DNA from: CAZGLK01 sp964526375 | Lineage (GTDB): Bacteria; Patescibacteriota; Minisyncoccia; JACQLN01 | Assembly (NCBI GenBank): GCA_964526375.1 | Contig: CAZGLK010000043.1 | Span: 1 to 6,418, forward strand | Length of the DNA: 6,418 nucleotides | Reading direction: 5' to 3' | In this document: positions 1 to 5,118 of the stretch, piece by piece | Position numbering within the stretch: position 1 is the stretch's first letter | Layout of the letters: each line of letters opens with the position of its first letter | Program-made: the position numbers and the translations under genes | Notes under the pieces: model-generated | What the model was told of the DNA's origin: nothing | What the model saw: only the letters and a program-made list of their open reading frames with translations | The model's database searches: none

Positions 1-23
1 TCTTTGCACGTCTACCACCCCCA

Positions 24-44
24 CCCCTCCTATTCTAGGAGGGG
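24..44. repeat. Perfect 9-bp hairpin near the window start
   Basis: CCCCTCCTA at 24-32 pairs perfectly with TAGGAGGGG at 36-44 around a 3-base loop. No T-run follows on either strand, so it is not a standard intrinsic terminator. It may be the end of an element or transcript that begins outside the window. The right arm also resembles a Shine-Dalgarno sequence, but the ATG at 55 opens only a four-codon frame. Confidence 0.5.
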
Positions 45-74
45 AAAGGATTAAATGGGTAAGTCCTAATTATT

Positions 75-120
75 TATTGTTAACAATCCGACGACGATCG
101 TAGGGGAGTTGTTAACAATA
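75..120. repeat. Twin TTGTTAACAA palindromes forming a 12-bp inverted repeat
   Basis: TTGTTAACAA is self-complementary and occurs at 77-86 and 109-118, with centres 32 bp apart (about three helical turns). With flanking bases, TATTGTTAACAA (75-86) is the exact reverse complement of TTGTTAACAATA (109-120), so the two could also pair into one 12-bp stem. A third palindrome, ACGATCGT, lies between them at 94-101. Either a double operator for a dimeric regulator or a folded RNA/DNA element is possible. It lies directly upstream of the RNA-like segment that starts near 121. Confidence 0.55.
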
Positions 121-286
121 GAGATCTCCGCCCCTTGACTCGTTTCACAAGGCCAGGGTTGCCCTGAAGGATTTGAAGGGCGACAAGCTCTGTAGAGCTA
201 TTTCGTGATTCTACGGAGCAAGCTCGGGGCGGGGTATTACAGGCGGCAGAATAAAAAAGCCCGTGCGGTTTTTTGCGCGGGCTTTT
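121..286 (+). ncRNA. Putative structured non-coding RNA, family not recognised
   Basis: No credible reading frame occupies this stretch, but it folds well by eye. A closing helix joins 126-134 to 226-234 (9 bp, including CCGCCCC with GGGGCGG). Inside it are two hairpins: 158-165 with 177-184 (8 bp, 11-base loop) and 187-196 with 210-219 (10 bp with one G-T pair, 13-base loop). A strong intrinsic terminator closes the unit at 255-286. I looked for hallmarks of SRP RNA, RNase P, tmRNA, 6S RNA and common riboswitches and saw none. A separate promoter for the next gene lies after the terminator, so this is more likely a stand-alone RNA or the tail of an upstream transcript than a leader that is simply read through. 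The 5' end is uncertain and no clear promoter was found. Confidence 0.45.
255..286 (+). terminator. Strong intrinsic terminator
   Basis: AAAAGCCCGTGC (255-266) pairs with GCGCGGGCTTTT (275-286): a 12-bp stem with one G-T pair and an 8-base T-rich loop. The A-run on the left and T-run on the right mean it could work in both directions. It ends the structured segment before it and separates it from the promoter near 312-352. Confidence 0.85.
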
Positions 287-311
287 GCTAGGTGGGTCAT
301 TGGTTGTGCCG

Positions 312-352
312 TTGACGCGCGCTTGACAAATATATTATAGTTATACTACACT
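312..352 (+). promoter_or_regulatory. Promoter region for the hypothetical gene at 431
   Basis: Two -35-like hexamers stand close together, TTGACG (312-317) and TTGACA (323-328), before an AT-rich stretch. TATAGT (336-341) is 18 bp from the first, and TACACT (347-352) is 18 bp from the second. TATACT at 342-347 is a better -10 hexamer, but only 13 bp from TTGACA. The exact pairing is uncertain. The placement after a terminator and about 80 bases before a gene with a strong ribosome binding site supports a promoter here. Confidence 0.55.
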
Positions 353-380
353 TAACCTAGAAGGATATTCTTTCGGCTGG

Positions 381-396
381 TCCGGCAGTTACCGGA
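381..396 (+). repeat. Small hairpin in the 5' leader of the gene at 431
   Basis: TCCGG (381-385) pairs with CCGGA (392-396) over a 6-base loop, about 20 bases before the ribosome binding site. It is too small to be a terminator and has no T-run. A role in leader stability or translation is possible but unsupported. Confidence 0.3.
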
Positions 397-414
397 AGAA
401 GTACATTACAAAAG

Positions 415-421
415 AAGGAGG
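415..421 (+). promoter_or_regulatory. Strong Shine-Dalgarno site AAGGAGG
   Basis: AAGGAGG lies 9 bases before the ATG at 431 and fixes that start. It is notable because the other genes in the window have no comparable site, so this gene should be translated efficiently and by a different initiation mode from its neighbours. Confidence 0.85.
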
Positions 422-430
422 AAACGTCCA

Positions 431-1111
431 ATGGACACACCCTTGCTCAAGCGCGCCTATAATCTCGGGCTCAAGGCGGTGCCTAATTTCACGGCTCTGT
501 CCGAGGAGCAGATCTGCTACTTTGAAGCTCATCTGGACGAGCTTCAAACGGCAATCAGTCGAGGTTTTATCGTACCTGAAGTTGTAGAGCCCACAGGGAA
601 GTTCAACTTGCTCGTAGACCTCGGCATCATAACTGTGCCTGATGATTACGTGCATGAAAGCAGGCTCGCCTCGTTCGGTAAAAAGAACCGTAAAAAGTTC
701 TATTACTACAACGACAACATCACCGACAAAAACTTCCCGAACCCGACCCGGGTCCTGAAGCCGGGTGACAAGCTCTGCATTCGCGGGTTCAAGCAAATTG
801 TCGGCGGAAGCACCACTTCGGAGGAACGCATAGCGTTTCTCGCCAGGCAAAAGGCGGTTTACACAGGTGCCCAAGGCGCCTCGCTCGTCTGGGAGCAGAA
901 ACGTGACCAGCTACCGAGAGGCTATTGGTACAGCTCCTTCGACGAAAAGGAGCGTCGCTGGGAAGATGCCGATGCCAACCACGAGGTGCCGGGCGTGCTC
1001 GCCTGTTCGGATGGCGGCTTCTTCTTCAGCCTCGGCGACTTCGAGAGTGTCCGGTACGGCAGCAGCGCTTTCCTCTGCTTCTGCGACTTGCCTGATGAAG
1101 CGAAGGCGTAG
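431..1111 (+). CDS. Hypothetical protein, 226 aa, resembling a recurrent Parcubacteria family
   Basis: Function unknown. The ATG is fixed by AAGGAGG 9 bases upstream; a promoter and a downstream terminator make this a complete single-gene unit. There is no signal peptide or membrane segment, so the product is probably cytoplasmic. The N-terminal part (about 1-60) is helix-like and acidic. A basic, aromatic patch follows (about 80-92, with KKNRKKFYYY). The rest is rich in W, F, Y and G: FPNPTRVLKPGD (102-113), TTSEERIAFLA (128-138), GAQGASLVWEQKRDQLP (146-162), GYWYSSFDEKER (164-175), and a C-terminal stretch with SDGGFFFSLGDF (193-204) and FLCFCDL (214-220). Cys10-type catalytic or metal-binding motifs are not evident, although Cys216 and Cys218 form a short C-x-C. 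From memory, proteins with the LKPGD, TSEER, LPkGyWY and SDGxFxFxLGxF patterns recur in Parcubacteria, often as unlinked paralogues. I cannot confirm this here. Codon use looks somewhat GC-richer than that of gpmI or HU, by eye only. Confidence 0.85.
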   Translation: MDTPLLKRAYNLGLKAVPNFTALSEEQICYFEAHLDELQTAISRGFIVPEVVEPTGKFNLLVDLGIITVPDDYVHESRLASFGKKNRKKFYYYNDNITDKNFPNPTRVLKPGDKLCIRGFKQIVGGSTTSEERIAFLARQKAVYTGAQGASLVWEQKRDQLPRGYWYSSFDEKERRWEDADANHEVPGVLACSDGGFFFSLGDFESVRYGSSAFLCFCDLPDEAKA

Positions 1112-1131
1112 GCGGGCGTCGAGTAATCCTT

Positions 1132-1148
1132 GGGAAGTCTGACTTCCC
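1132..1148 (+). repeat. Hairpin after the hypothetical gene
   Basis: GGGAAGT (1132-1138) pairs with ACTTCCC (1142-1148) over a 3-base loop, 20 bases after the stop codon. No T-run follows, so it is probably a 3'-end stabilising hairpin ahead of the real terminator at 1189. Confidence 0.45.
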
Positions 1149-1188
1149 TTGGGCGCTCATCAGTCGGTTCCTTCGGTTTTAGATCCTT

Positions 1189-1227
1189 TGACCCCTTATT
1201 GCATAAGCAGTCTGGGGTCATTTTTTT
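1189..1227 (+). terminator. Intrinsic terminator of the hypothetical gene
   Basis: TGACCCC (1189-1195) pairs with GGGGTCA (1214-1220) and is followed at once by seven T bases (1221-1227). The 18-base loop contains a small inner stem (TTAT 1196-1199 with ATAA 1203-1206). It lies about 80 bases after the stop codon at 1111. Confidence 0.8.
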
Positions 1228-1302
1228 ATCTATAATCTTCTGAACAAAAAATAAGGGCTCATGCTTTTGGCATGGCTCTTGGCGAGCGTCTATTAGCCGA
1301 GT

Positions 1303-1340
1303 TTGACACGCAGAGTCAATCTGGTAATGTAGTATTACCA
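1303..1340 (+). promoter_or_regulatory. Possible promoter with overlapping palindrome
   Basis: TTGACA (1303-1308) is 16 bp upstream of TGGTAATGT, an extended -10-like sequence (TG at 1322-1323, hexamer 1325-1330). The -10 part lies inside a perfect inverted repeat, TGGTAAT (1322-1328) and ATTACCA (1334-1340), which could be an operator or a hairpin. A transcript from here would reach a terminator almost at once, and no gene follows on this strand, so the promoter call is weak; the palindrome itself is certain. Confidence 0.3.
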
Positions 1341-1342
1341 TG

Positions 1343-1390
1343 AAAAAGACCCTTATGGGGTTTCGTCCCTGTCGGGGGCTTTTTCTTTTT
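1343..1390. terminator. Branched intrinsic terminator, possibly bidirectional
   Basis: AAAAAG (1343-1348) pairs with CTTTTT (1379-1384), the stem continues as CCC (1350-1352) with GGG (1375-1377), and an inner hairpin forms from 1357-1360 with 1367-1370. The plus strand ends TTTTTCTTTTT. The A-run at 1343-1347 gives a weaker T-run on the minus strand, so it may also stop transcription coming out of gpmI. Confidence 0.65.
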
Positions 1391-1428
1391 ATCTCCTAAG
1401 GCGCAGTTTTATCTGATCTAGGTAACCT

Positions 1429-1578
1429 TGAATTACGAAACGACAATTTGTCATCCTGACCCCGACATCAGTCGGGGGAAGAATCTCTGGCGAATGCCGG
1501 CAACTGCCCACATTCGTGGGAGATTCTTCGTTCGCTTCGCTCCCTTCAGAATGACGGATTGAGGAGTTTCGTAATTCA
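1429..1578. repeat. 150-bp palindromic MITE/REP-like element
   Basis: The ends are perfect 13-bp inverted repeats: TGAATTACGAAAC (1429-1441) and GTTTCGTAATTCA (1566-1578). Inside, 1450-1459 pairs with 1546-1555 (one mismatch), GAAGAATCTC (1478-1487) pairs with GAGATTCTTC (1520-1529), and CGAATG (1491-1496) with CATTCG (1511-1516). A side hairpin CCCCGAC/GTCGGGG sits at 1460-1477. The core (GTCATCCTGA, GAAGAATCTC, TTCGTTCGCTTCGCTCCCTTCAGAATGAC in pieces) resembles a palindromic repeat seen in many unrelated bacterial genomes, as far as I recall. No coding capacity. It could form a long hairpin in the gpmI 3' untranslated RNA. Confidence 0.75.
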
Positions 1579-1624
1579 CAGTAATTTGGGTCATTCGGAT
1601 GTGATTTGGGTTGTTTGGGTCGCG

Positions 1625-3193
1625 CTATTGTTGATACAAAATCGGCAGCAGGCTTTGGCCGTCCATGTCGGCGGGGACGGGAATGCCCATCAAATCCAGA
1701 ACGGTCGCGGCCACATCGGGCAAGAGTCCTTTGATTTCCAGAGGTGCAATACCGGGGGATGTTTTTTTGACGGCATTGGTAAGCAAATAAAAGGGCACGG
1801 GGTTGAGCGTGTGCTCGGTGTAGGGTTCGCCGCTTGAGAGGTTTATCATCTGCTCGGCATTGCCGTGATCGGCCGTAATAACAAACGCGCCGTTTACTTC
1901 CAAAACTGCCGTTGCGATTTGGCCAATAACTCCGTCTATAACTTCCACTCCCTTTTTAACGGCTTCAAAATTGCCGGTGTGCCCCAGCATGTCGGCGTTG
2001 GCGAGATTGGCTAGCAGAAAGTCGTATTGACCGCCTTTTATGGCTTCAATCAGCGCTTCGCCTATTTCTTGGGCTCTCATTTGGGGGGTTTCTTCAAAAT
2101 GGACGGTTGGCTGTGAGGGAATTAATTTTCTTTCTTCTGATTGGATTGGTTCTTCCTGGCCGCCGTTAAAAAAATAAGTCACATGCGCGTACTTTTCCGT
2201 CTCGGCAACCTTGAATTGTTTTTTGTCGTTGGCGGAAATTATCCGCGACAGAGTATATTTTAATTCCGGCGGCGGGAAGATGACTTCGACATAAGGGGAC
2301 AGGCTGGCTTCGTAGGGTATTAAGCTGGCATAAAAAATGTTTTTTGTTTGGCGCCGCGCAAATTCCTTAAAGTCGGGTCTCGCTAGCGCTCGGGTGAGCT
2401 GGCGGGCGCGGTCCTCGCGGATGTTAAAAAATATTACCGCGTCATTGTTTTTAACCAAACCCTGCGGCTCGTTTTTTTGGTCCACCAGAATCAGCGGCTC
2501 TATGTGGTTGTCATTGATGTTTTGACCGTATTGTTTTTTTAGGGCGGCGGTAAAGTCACTGGTTGGCTCACCCGCGCCCTCTGTAATAAGGCGGTAGGCC
2601 TTTTCAATTCTGTCCCAATGGTTGTCGCGATCCATGCCGTAAAAACGGCCGATGCAGCTGGCTATTTTTCCAACTCCGATCCAGTCCAGTTTGGCCTGCA
2701 GATTTTGCAAAAGCGTAGCCGCTTCTTTGGGCGGGCTGTCTTGGCCGTCGGTAAAAAGATGCAGCCAGACCTGGCCGATGTTTTCATTCTTGGCAAATTC
2801 TATTAAGCCGTAGAGGTGGTCAATATAACTGTGCACCGAGCCGGTGCCCAAAAGTCCCACCAGATGCCAGGTCGACTGGTTGGCTTTGGCGTGTTCGGCC
2901 GCTTTTTTTAAGACGGGGTTTTTAAAGAACATTCCGTCTTGAATGGCTTTGGTAATTCGGGTCAGTGGCTGGTGCCAGATCTGGCCAGTGCCCATGGAGG
3001 TATGGCCAACTTCAGAATTGCCCGGCTCGCCCCAGGGCAAGCCCACCGTAACGCCCGAGGACTGCAAGAGGGTGTGGGGAAAGTAATCCTCAATGGAATC
3101 AAGGTTGGGTTTTTGAGCCGCGGCAATGGCGTTGCCCCTGGTTTCGGCGCTGTAGCCCCAGCCGTCTAGAATTACTAAAACTACTGGACGCAT
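1625..3193 (-). CDS. gpmI: 2,3-bisphosphoglycerate-independent phosphoglycerate mutase
   Basis: Interconverts 3-phosphoglycerate and 2-phosphoglycerate in glycolysis, in the cytoplasm, with two metal ions (usually Mn) and a phospho-serine intermediate. The length, 522 aa, is close to the family norm of about 510-515. Visible active-site parts: Asp10 in LDGWG, nucleophile Ser60 in GNSEVGHTSMGTG, His121 in GSVHSYIDH, Asp152 in TDGQDSPP, Arg183 and Arg189 in GRFYGMDRD, Arg259 and Arg262 in NIREDRA, Lys334 in ETEKYAHVTYFF, Asp401 and His405 in NADMLGHTG, Asp442 and His443 in TADHGNAEQM, and His461 in EHTLNPVPF. The phosphatase domain is split around the transferase domain (about 75-310), as usual. 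Odd point: the family's DGRD motif reads DGQD here (Gln151), so one substrate-binding Arg is missing. The start at 3193 gives the canonical MRPVVLVILDGWG. No Shine-Dalgarno sequence is seen. The gene is single and divergent from rny. Confidence 0.97.
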   Translation of the reverse strand: MRPVVLVILDGWGYSAETRGNAIAAAQKPNLDSIEDYFPHTLLQSSGVTVGLPWGEPGNSEVGHTSMGTGQIWHQPLTRITKAIQDGMFFKNPVLKKAAEHAKANQSTWHLVGLLGTGSVHSYIDHLYGLIEFAKNENIGQVWLHLFTDGQDSPPKEAATLLQNLQAKLDWIGVGKIASCIGRFYGMDRDNHWDRIEKAYRLITEGAGEPTSDFTAALKKQYGQNINDNHIEPLILVDQKNEPQGLVKNNDAVIFFNIREDRARQLTRALARPDFKEFARRQTKNIFYASLIPYEASLSPYVEVIFPPPELKYTLSRIISANDKKQFKVAETEKYAHVTYFFNGGQEEPIQSEERKLIPSQPTVHFEETPQMRAQEIGEALIEAIKGGQYDFLLANLANADMLGHTGNFEAVKKGVEVIDGVIGQIATAVLEVNGAFVITADHGNAEQMINLSSGEPYTEHTLNPVPFYLLTNAVKKTSPGIAPLEIKGLLPDVAATVLDLMGIPVPADMDGQSLLPILYQQ

Positions 3194-3210
3194 AAATCAT
3201 TGGCTGCTAG

Positions 3211-3236
3211 AGCCTAATATCCTAATTCCTAATGTC
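3211..3236 (-). repeat. Three ATTAGG copies in the gpmI leader
   Basis: On the minus strand the leader contains ATTAGG three times at 8- to 9-base spacing (plus strand CCTAAT). The copies resemble the ATTAGT-type units in the neighbouring inverted repeat at 3323-3425, and may belong to the same repeat family. Confidence 0.4.
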
Positions 3237-3242
3237 CTGTTC

Positions 3243-3251
3243 ATTATACCA
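3243..3251 (-). promoter_or_regulatory. Extended -10 promoter of gpmI
   Basis: On the minus strand this reads TGGTATAAT: a perfect TATAAT preceded by the extended -10 TG. No good -35 hexamer is visible at 16-18 bp, which an extended -10 can compensate for. Transcription would start near 3236, giving a leader of about 40 bases that carries three ATTAGG copies and no Shine-Dalgarno sequence. Confidence 0.6.
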
Positions 3252-3254
3252 TTT

Positions 3255-3284
3255 TTGACATCCCTGCCCGTAGGGTGCTAAGTT
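3255..3284 (+). promoter_or_regulatory. Putative promoter of rny
   Basis: TTGACA (3255-3260) is separated by 18 bp from TAAGTT (3279-3284), which is preceded by an extended -10 TG (3276-3277). Transcription would start near 3291 and give a leader of about 180 bases containing the whole 103-bp inverted repeat. The -35 lies only 6 bp from the gpmI -10, so the two divergent promoters are back to back. Confidence 0.5.
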
Positions 3285-3322
3285 AGATAGGGTATTAATT
3301 TTAATTTTGGAAAGTTACATCA

Positions 3323-3425
3323 AGCGACACCACTATCCTACTAATTACTAATCACTACGAATATACTAATAACTCATTAGTAAATTAGTAACTATTCGTA
3401 ATTAGTAGGGATAATTAGTGTCGCT
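3323..3425. repeat. 103-bp imperfect inverted repeat in the rny leader
   Basis: AGCGACAC (3323-3330) pairs with GTGTCGCT (3418-3425). TATCC (3334-3338) pairs with GGATA (3409-3413), and TACTAATTAC (3339-3348) with GTAATTAGTA (3398-3407), with one bulged G. Further in, ACTAAT (3365-3370) pairs with ATTAGT (3376-3381), and CGAATA (3358-3363) can pair with TATTCG (3393-3398). It would form a long hairpin in the rny mRNA leader, ending about 48 bases before the start codon. It shares TTCGTA and ATTAGTA units with other spacers here. Confidence 0.75.
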
Positions 3426-3472
3426 GGAATCGCGGATGTCTTCCCGTAACCATTCCACAACTTTTGAACAAT

Positions 3473-5002
3473 ATGATTACCGACAATTTAGTTTTGTTTG
3501 GTTTGATTGTTTTTGCGCTGGGCGCGGTTATCGGCTATCAGGTGCGCCAGAATATTGCCAAGAGGCGCGCCGGTAGTTTGGAAGAACGGCTGGGCAAAAT
3601 GGTGGAGAAAGCCCGGGCCGAAGTAAAAGAAAAACAGGAGGAAGCCAAAAACAAAGCCCAGGAAATAATCAATTCTGCCAAAAAAGAAGTAACTCAACGG
3701 CAGGGGCAGTTGGCTAAAATTGAAGAACTGCTGTTAAAACGGGAGGAGGGTTTGGAAAGAAAAATAGAAGAGACCGAAAAAAAGATAGAAGCTCTGGAAA
3801 AAGACCGCTCCGACCTTAAAGCCCTGAAAGATGATATAGAGGCCGTTAGGCAGAAGGAACTGGCCGAGCTGGAGCGTATTGCTCAGTTGGAACGCCAACA
3901 GGCCCGTGAGGAACTCTTTAAGCAGGCCGAGACGGCGTATCAGCAGGATCTGCTTAAGCAAATTCACCGCCTGGAAAGCGAAAACCGAGAGAAACTGGAA
4001 AAAAAATCCCAGGAAATTTTGGTGTCTGCCCTGCAGCGCTACGCTGGCGGCGTGGTGTCGGAGGTGACCACTTCCTATGTGAATTTGCCGAACGAAGAAT
4101 TAAAAGGCAAAATTATCGGCAAGGAGGGTCGTAACATTAAAGCCTTGGAACGGCTGACTGGCGTGGAGATTGTGGTTGACGAGACGCCCGATTCGGTAAT
4201 GATCTCGGGGTTTGATCCGGTGCGCCGGCAAATAGCCAAAACAGCTTTGGAGGATTTAATTAAAGATGGCCGCATTCAGCCGGCGCGCATTGAGGAGGTG
4301 GTGACCCAGGCCCGCGAAAAAATTAACGAAAAAACCAAAGAGGCCGGCGAAGTGGCGGTTTACGATGTAGGCTTGACCGGACTTGACCCCCGGCTGGTTC
4401 AGCTTTTGGGGCGCTTAAGATATCGAACCTCGTTTGGCCAGAATGTTCTTTTGCATTCTATTGAGGCCACTCACATCGCCGGTATGCTGGCGGCCGAGTT
4501 GGGGGCTAATGTGCGGGTGGCCAAGATGGGTGCTTTGTTTCACGACATCGGCAAGGCTATTGATCACGAGGTGCAGGGCTCGCATGTTGAAATCGGCCGA
4601 CGCATTTTGCAAAAATTTGGCGTGGACGAGGCAGTTATTAAAGCCATGCAGGCTCATCACGGCGAGCATCCTTACGAAACGCCCGAGAGTGTGATCGTGC
4701 AGGTGGCCGAATCCATTTCGGCGGCCCGGCCCGGGGCGCGCAAAGACACGGTAGAGGTATATCTAAAACGGCTGGAAGACATTGAGCGCATCACTTCCAG
4801 CTTTGAGGGCATTGAAAAATCGTATGCCATTCAGGCCGGGCGAGAAGTGAGAGTGTTTGTTATGCCCGACAAGATTGACGATTTGGCCATGCACAAACTG
4901 GCCAAAGACATGGCCGCCAAAATAGAGGGGGATCTGCAGTACCCGGGTGAAATCAAGGTAACGGTTATTAGAGAAAACAGGGTGGTGGAGTACGCCCGGT
5001 AA
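3473..5002 (+). CDS. rny: Ribonuclease Y
   Basis: Membrane-anchored endoribonuclease that starts mRNA decay and processing, typical of bacteria lacking RNase E. From the ATG at 3473 the protein has 509 aa (B. subtilis RNase Y is about 520). Order of parts: one membrane segment (about 5-22), a long charged coiled coil (about 33-185, rich in E, K and Q), a KH RNA-binding domain with the GKIIGKEGRNI loop (212-222), and an HD phosphohydrolase domain with His328 in LLHSIE, His357-Asp358 in ALFHDIGKA, and AHHGEHPYE (394-402). The family-typical tail YPGEIKVTVIRENRVVEYAR is present (490-509). A TTG nine bases upstream (3464) is in frame, but ATG puts the membrane segment in the normal place. No Shine-Dalgarno sequence is visible. 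The last codons overlap the large inverted repeat at 4998-5084. It is a single gene, divergent from gpmI. Confidence 0.97.
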   Translation: MITDNLVLFGLIVFALGAVIGYQVRQNIAKRRAGSLEERLGKMVEKARAEVKEKQEEAKNKAQEIINSAKKEVTQRQGQLAKIEELLLKREEGLERKIEETEKKIEALEKDRSDLKALKDDIEAVRQKELAELERIAQLERQQAREELFKQAETAYQQDLLKQIHRLESENREKLEKKSQEILVSALQRYAGGVVSEVTTSYVNLPNEELKGKIIGKEGRNIKALERLTGVEIVVDETPDSVMISGFDPVRRQIAKTALEDLIKDGRIQPARIEEVVTQAREKINEKTKEAGEVAVYDVGLTGLDPRLVQLLGRLRYRTSFGQNVLLHSIEATHIAGMLAAELGANVRVAKMGALFHDIGKAIDHEVQGSHVEIGRRILQKFGVDEAVIKAMQAHHGEHPYETPESVIVQVAESISAARPGARKDTVEVYLKRLEDIERITSSFEGIEKSYAIQAGREVRVFVMPDKIDDLAMHKLAKDMAAKIEGDLQYPGEIKVTVIRENRVVEYAR

Positions 5003-5084
5003 CGAATGTACGAATAAAAATACGAATTTACAAATAAAATTAATTAAATTCGTACATTAGTAAAGAATTCGTAGATTCGTTACC
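4998..5084. repeat. 87-bp inverted repeat overlapping the rny stop codon
   Basis: The left arm (4998-5015) begins GGTAACGAAT and pairs over 18 bp, with one mismatch, with the right arm 5067-5084, which ends GATTCGTTACC. An inner pair is perfect: TACGAATTTA (5021-5030) with TAAATTCGTA (5045-5054). An alternative fold pairs 5005-5015 with 5048-5058. The rny stop codon (5000-5002) is inside the left arm. No T-run follows, so it is not a classic terminator, though it could protect or define the rny mRNA 3' end. Confidence 0.75.
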
Positions 5085-5092
5085 TTGATGGG

Positions 5093-5101
5093 TTATCCAC
5101 A
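5093..5101 (+). promoter_or_regulatory. Perfect DnaA box upstream of the HU promoter
   Basis: TTATCCACA matches the DnaA-box consensus TTATNCACA exactly. It starts 26 bp before the putative -35 of the HU gene. An identical box in the same orientation occurs at 5664-5672. The two boxes are 571 bp apart and do not form the dense cluster expected of a replication origin, so a regulatory or DnaA-titrating role is more likely. Confidence 0.6.
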
Positions 5102-5118
5102 CCCAAAAGCTAGGTTTA

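Larger units (their letters stand above)
1112..1624. other. Non-coding spacer of about 510 bases
   Basis: No convincing gene is present. In order it holds a hairpin (1132-1148), a terminator for the upstream gene (1189-1227), a stretch with promoter-like and palindromic sequence (1229-1340), a second terminator (1343-1390), a 150-bp palindromic element (1429-1578), and three copies of TTTGGGT (1585-1591, 1605-1611, 1614-1620) just past the gpmI stop codon. The upstream gene and gpmI converge here, so it acts as a double 3' region. Confidence 0.75.

Noticed and set aside
121..240. Known RNA families: SRP RNA, 6S RNA, tmRNA, RNase P, common riboswitches
   Set aside because: None of the conserved sequence hallmarks of these families that I know could be found in this segment.
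389..874. Minus-strand open frame of 161 codons
   Set aside because: It lies opposite the hypothetical gene at 431-1111, which has a strong Shine-Dalgarno sequence, promoter and terminator. The minus-strand protein is of low-complexity valine-rich character and has no start signals.
922..1341. Minus-strand open frame of 139 codons
   Set aside because: It overlaps the 3' part of the plus-strand gene, its terminator and hairpins. Its product has no domain-like pattern and no ribosome binding site.
1272..1399. Two tiny overlapping frames (23 and 19 codons, sharing ATGA) ahead of and through the terminator at 1343
   Set aside because: The second frame is simply the terminator sequence read as codons, and no Shine-Dalgarno sequence sits at a proper distance from either start. 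A leader peptide would need a downstream gene on the plus strand, and there is none.
3464..3472. TTG start for RNase Y three codons upstream
   Set aside because: It cannot be excluded, but no ribosome binding site favours it, and ATG at 3473 gives the usual very short N-terminus before the membrane segment.
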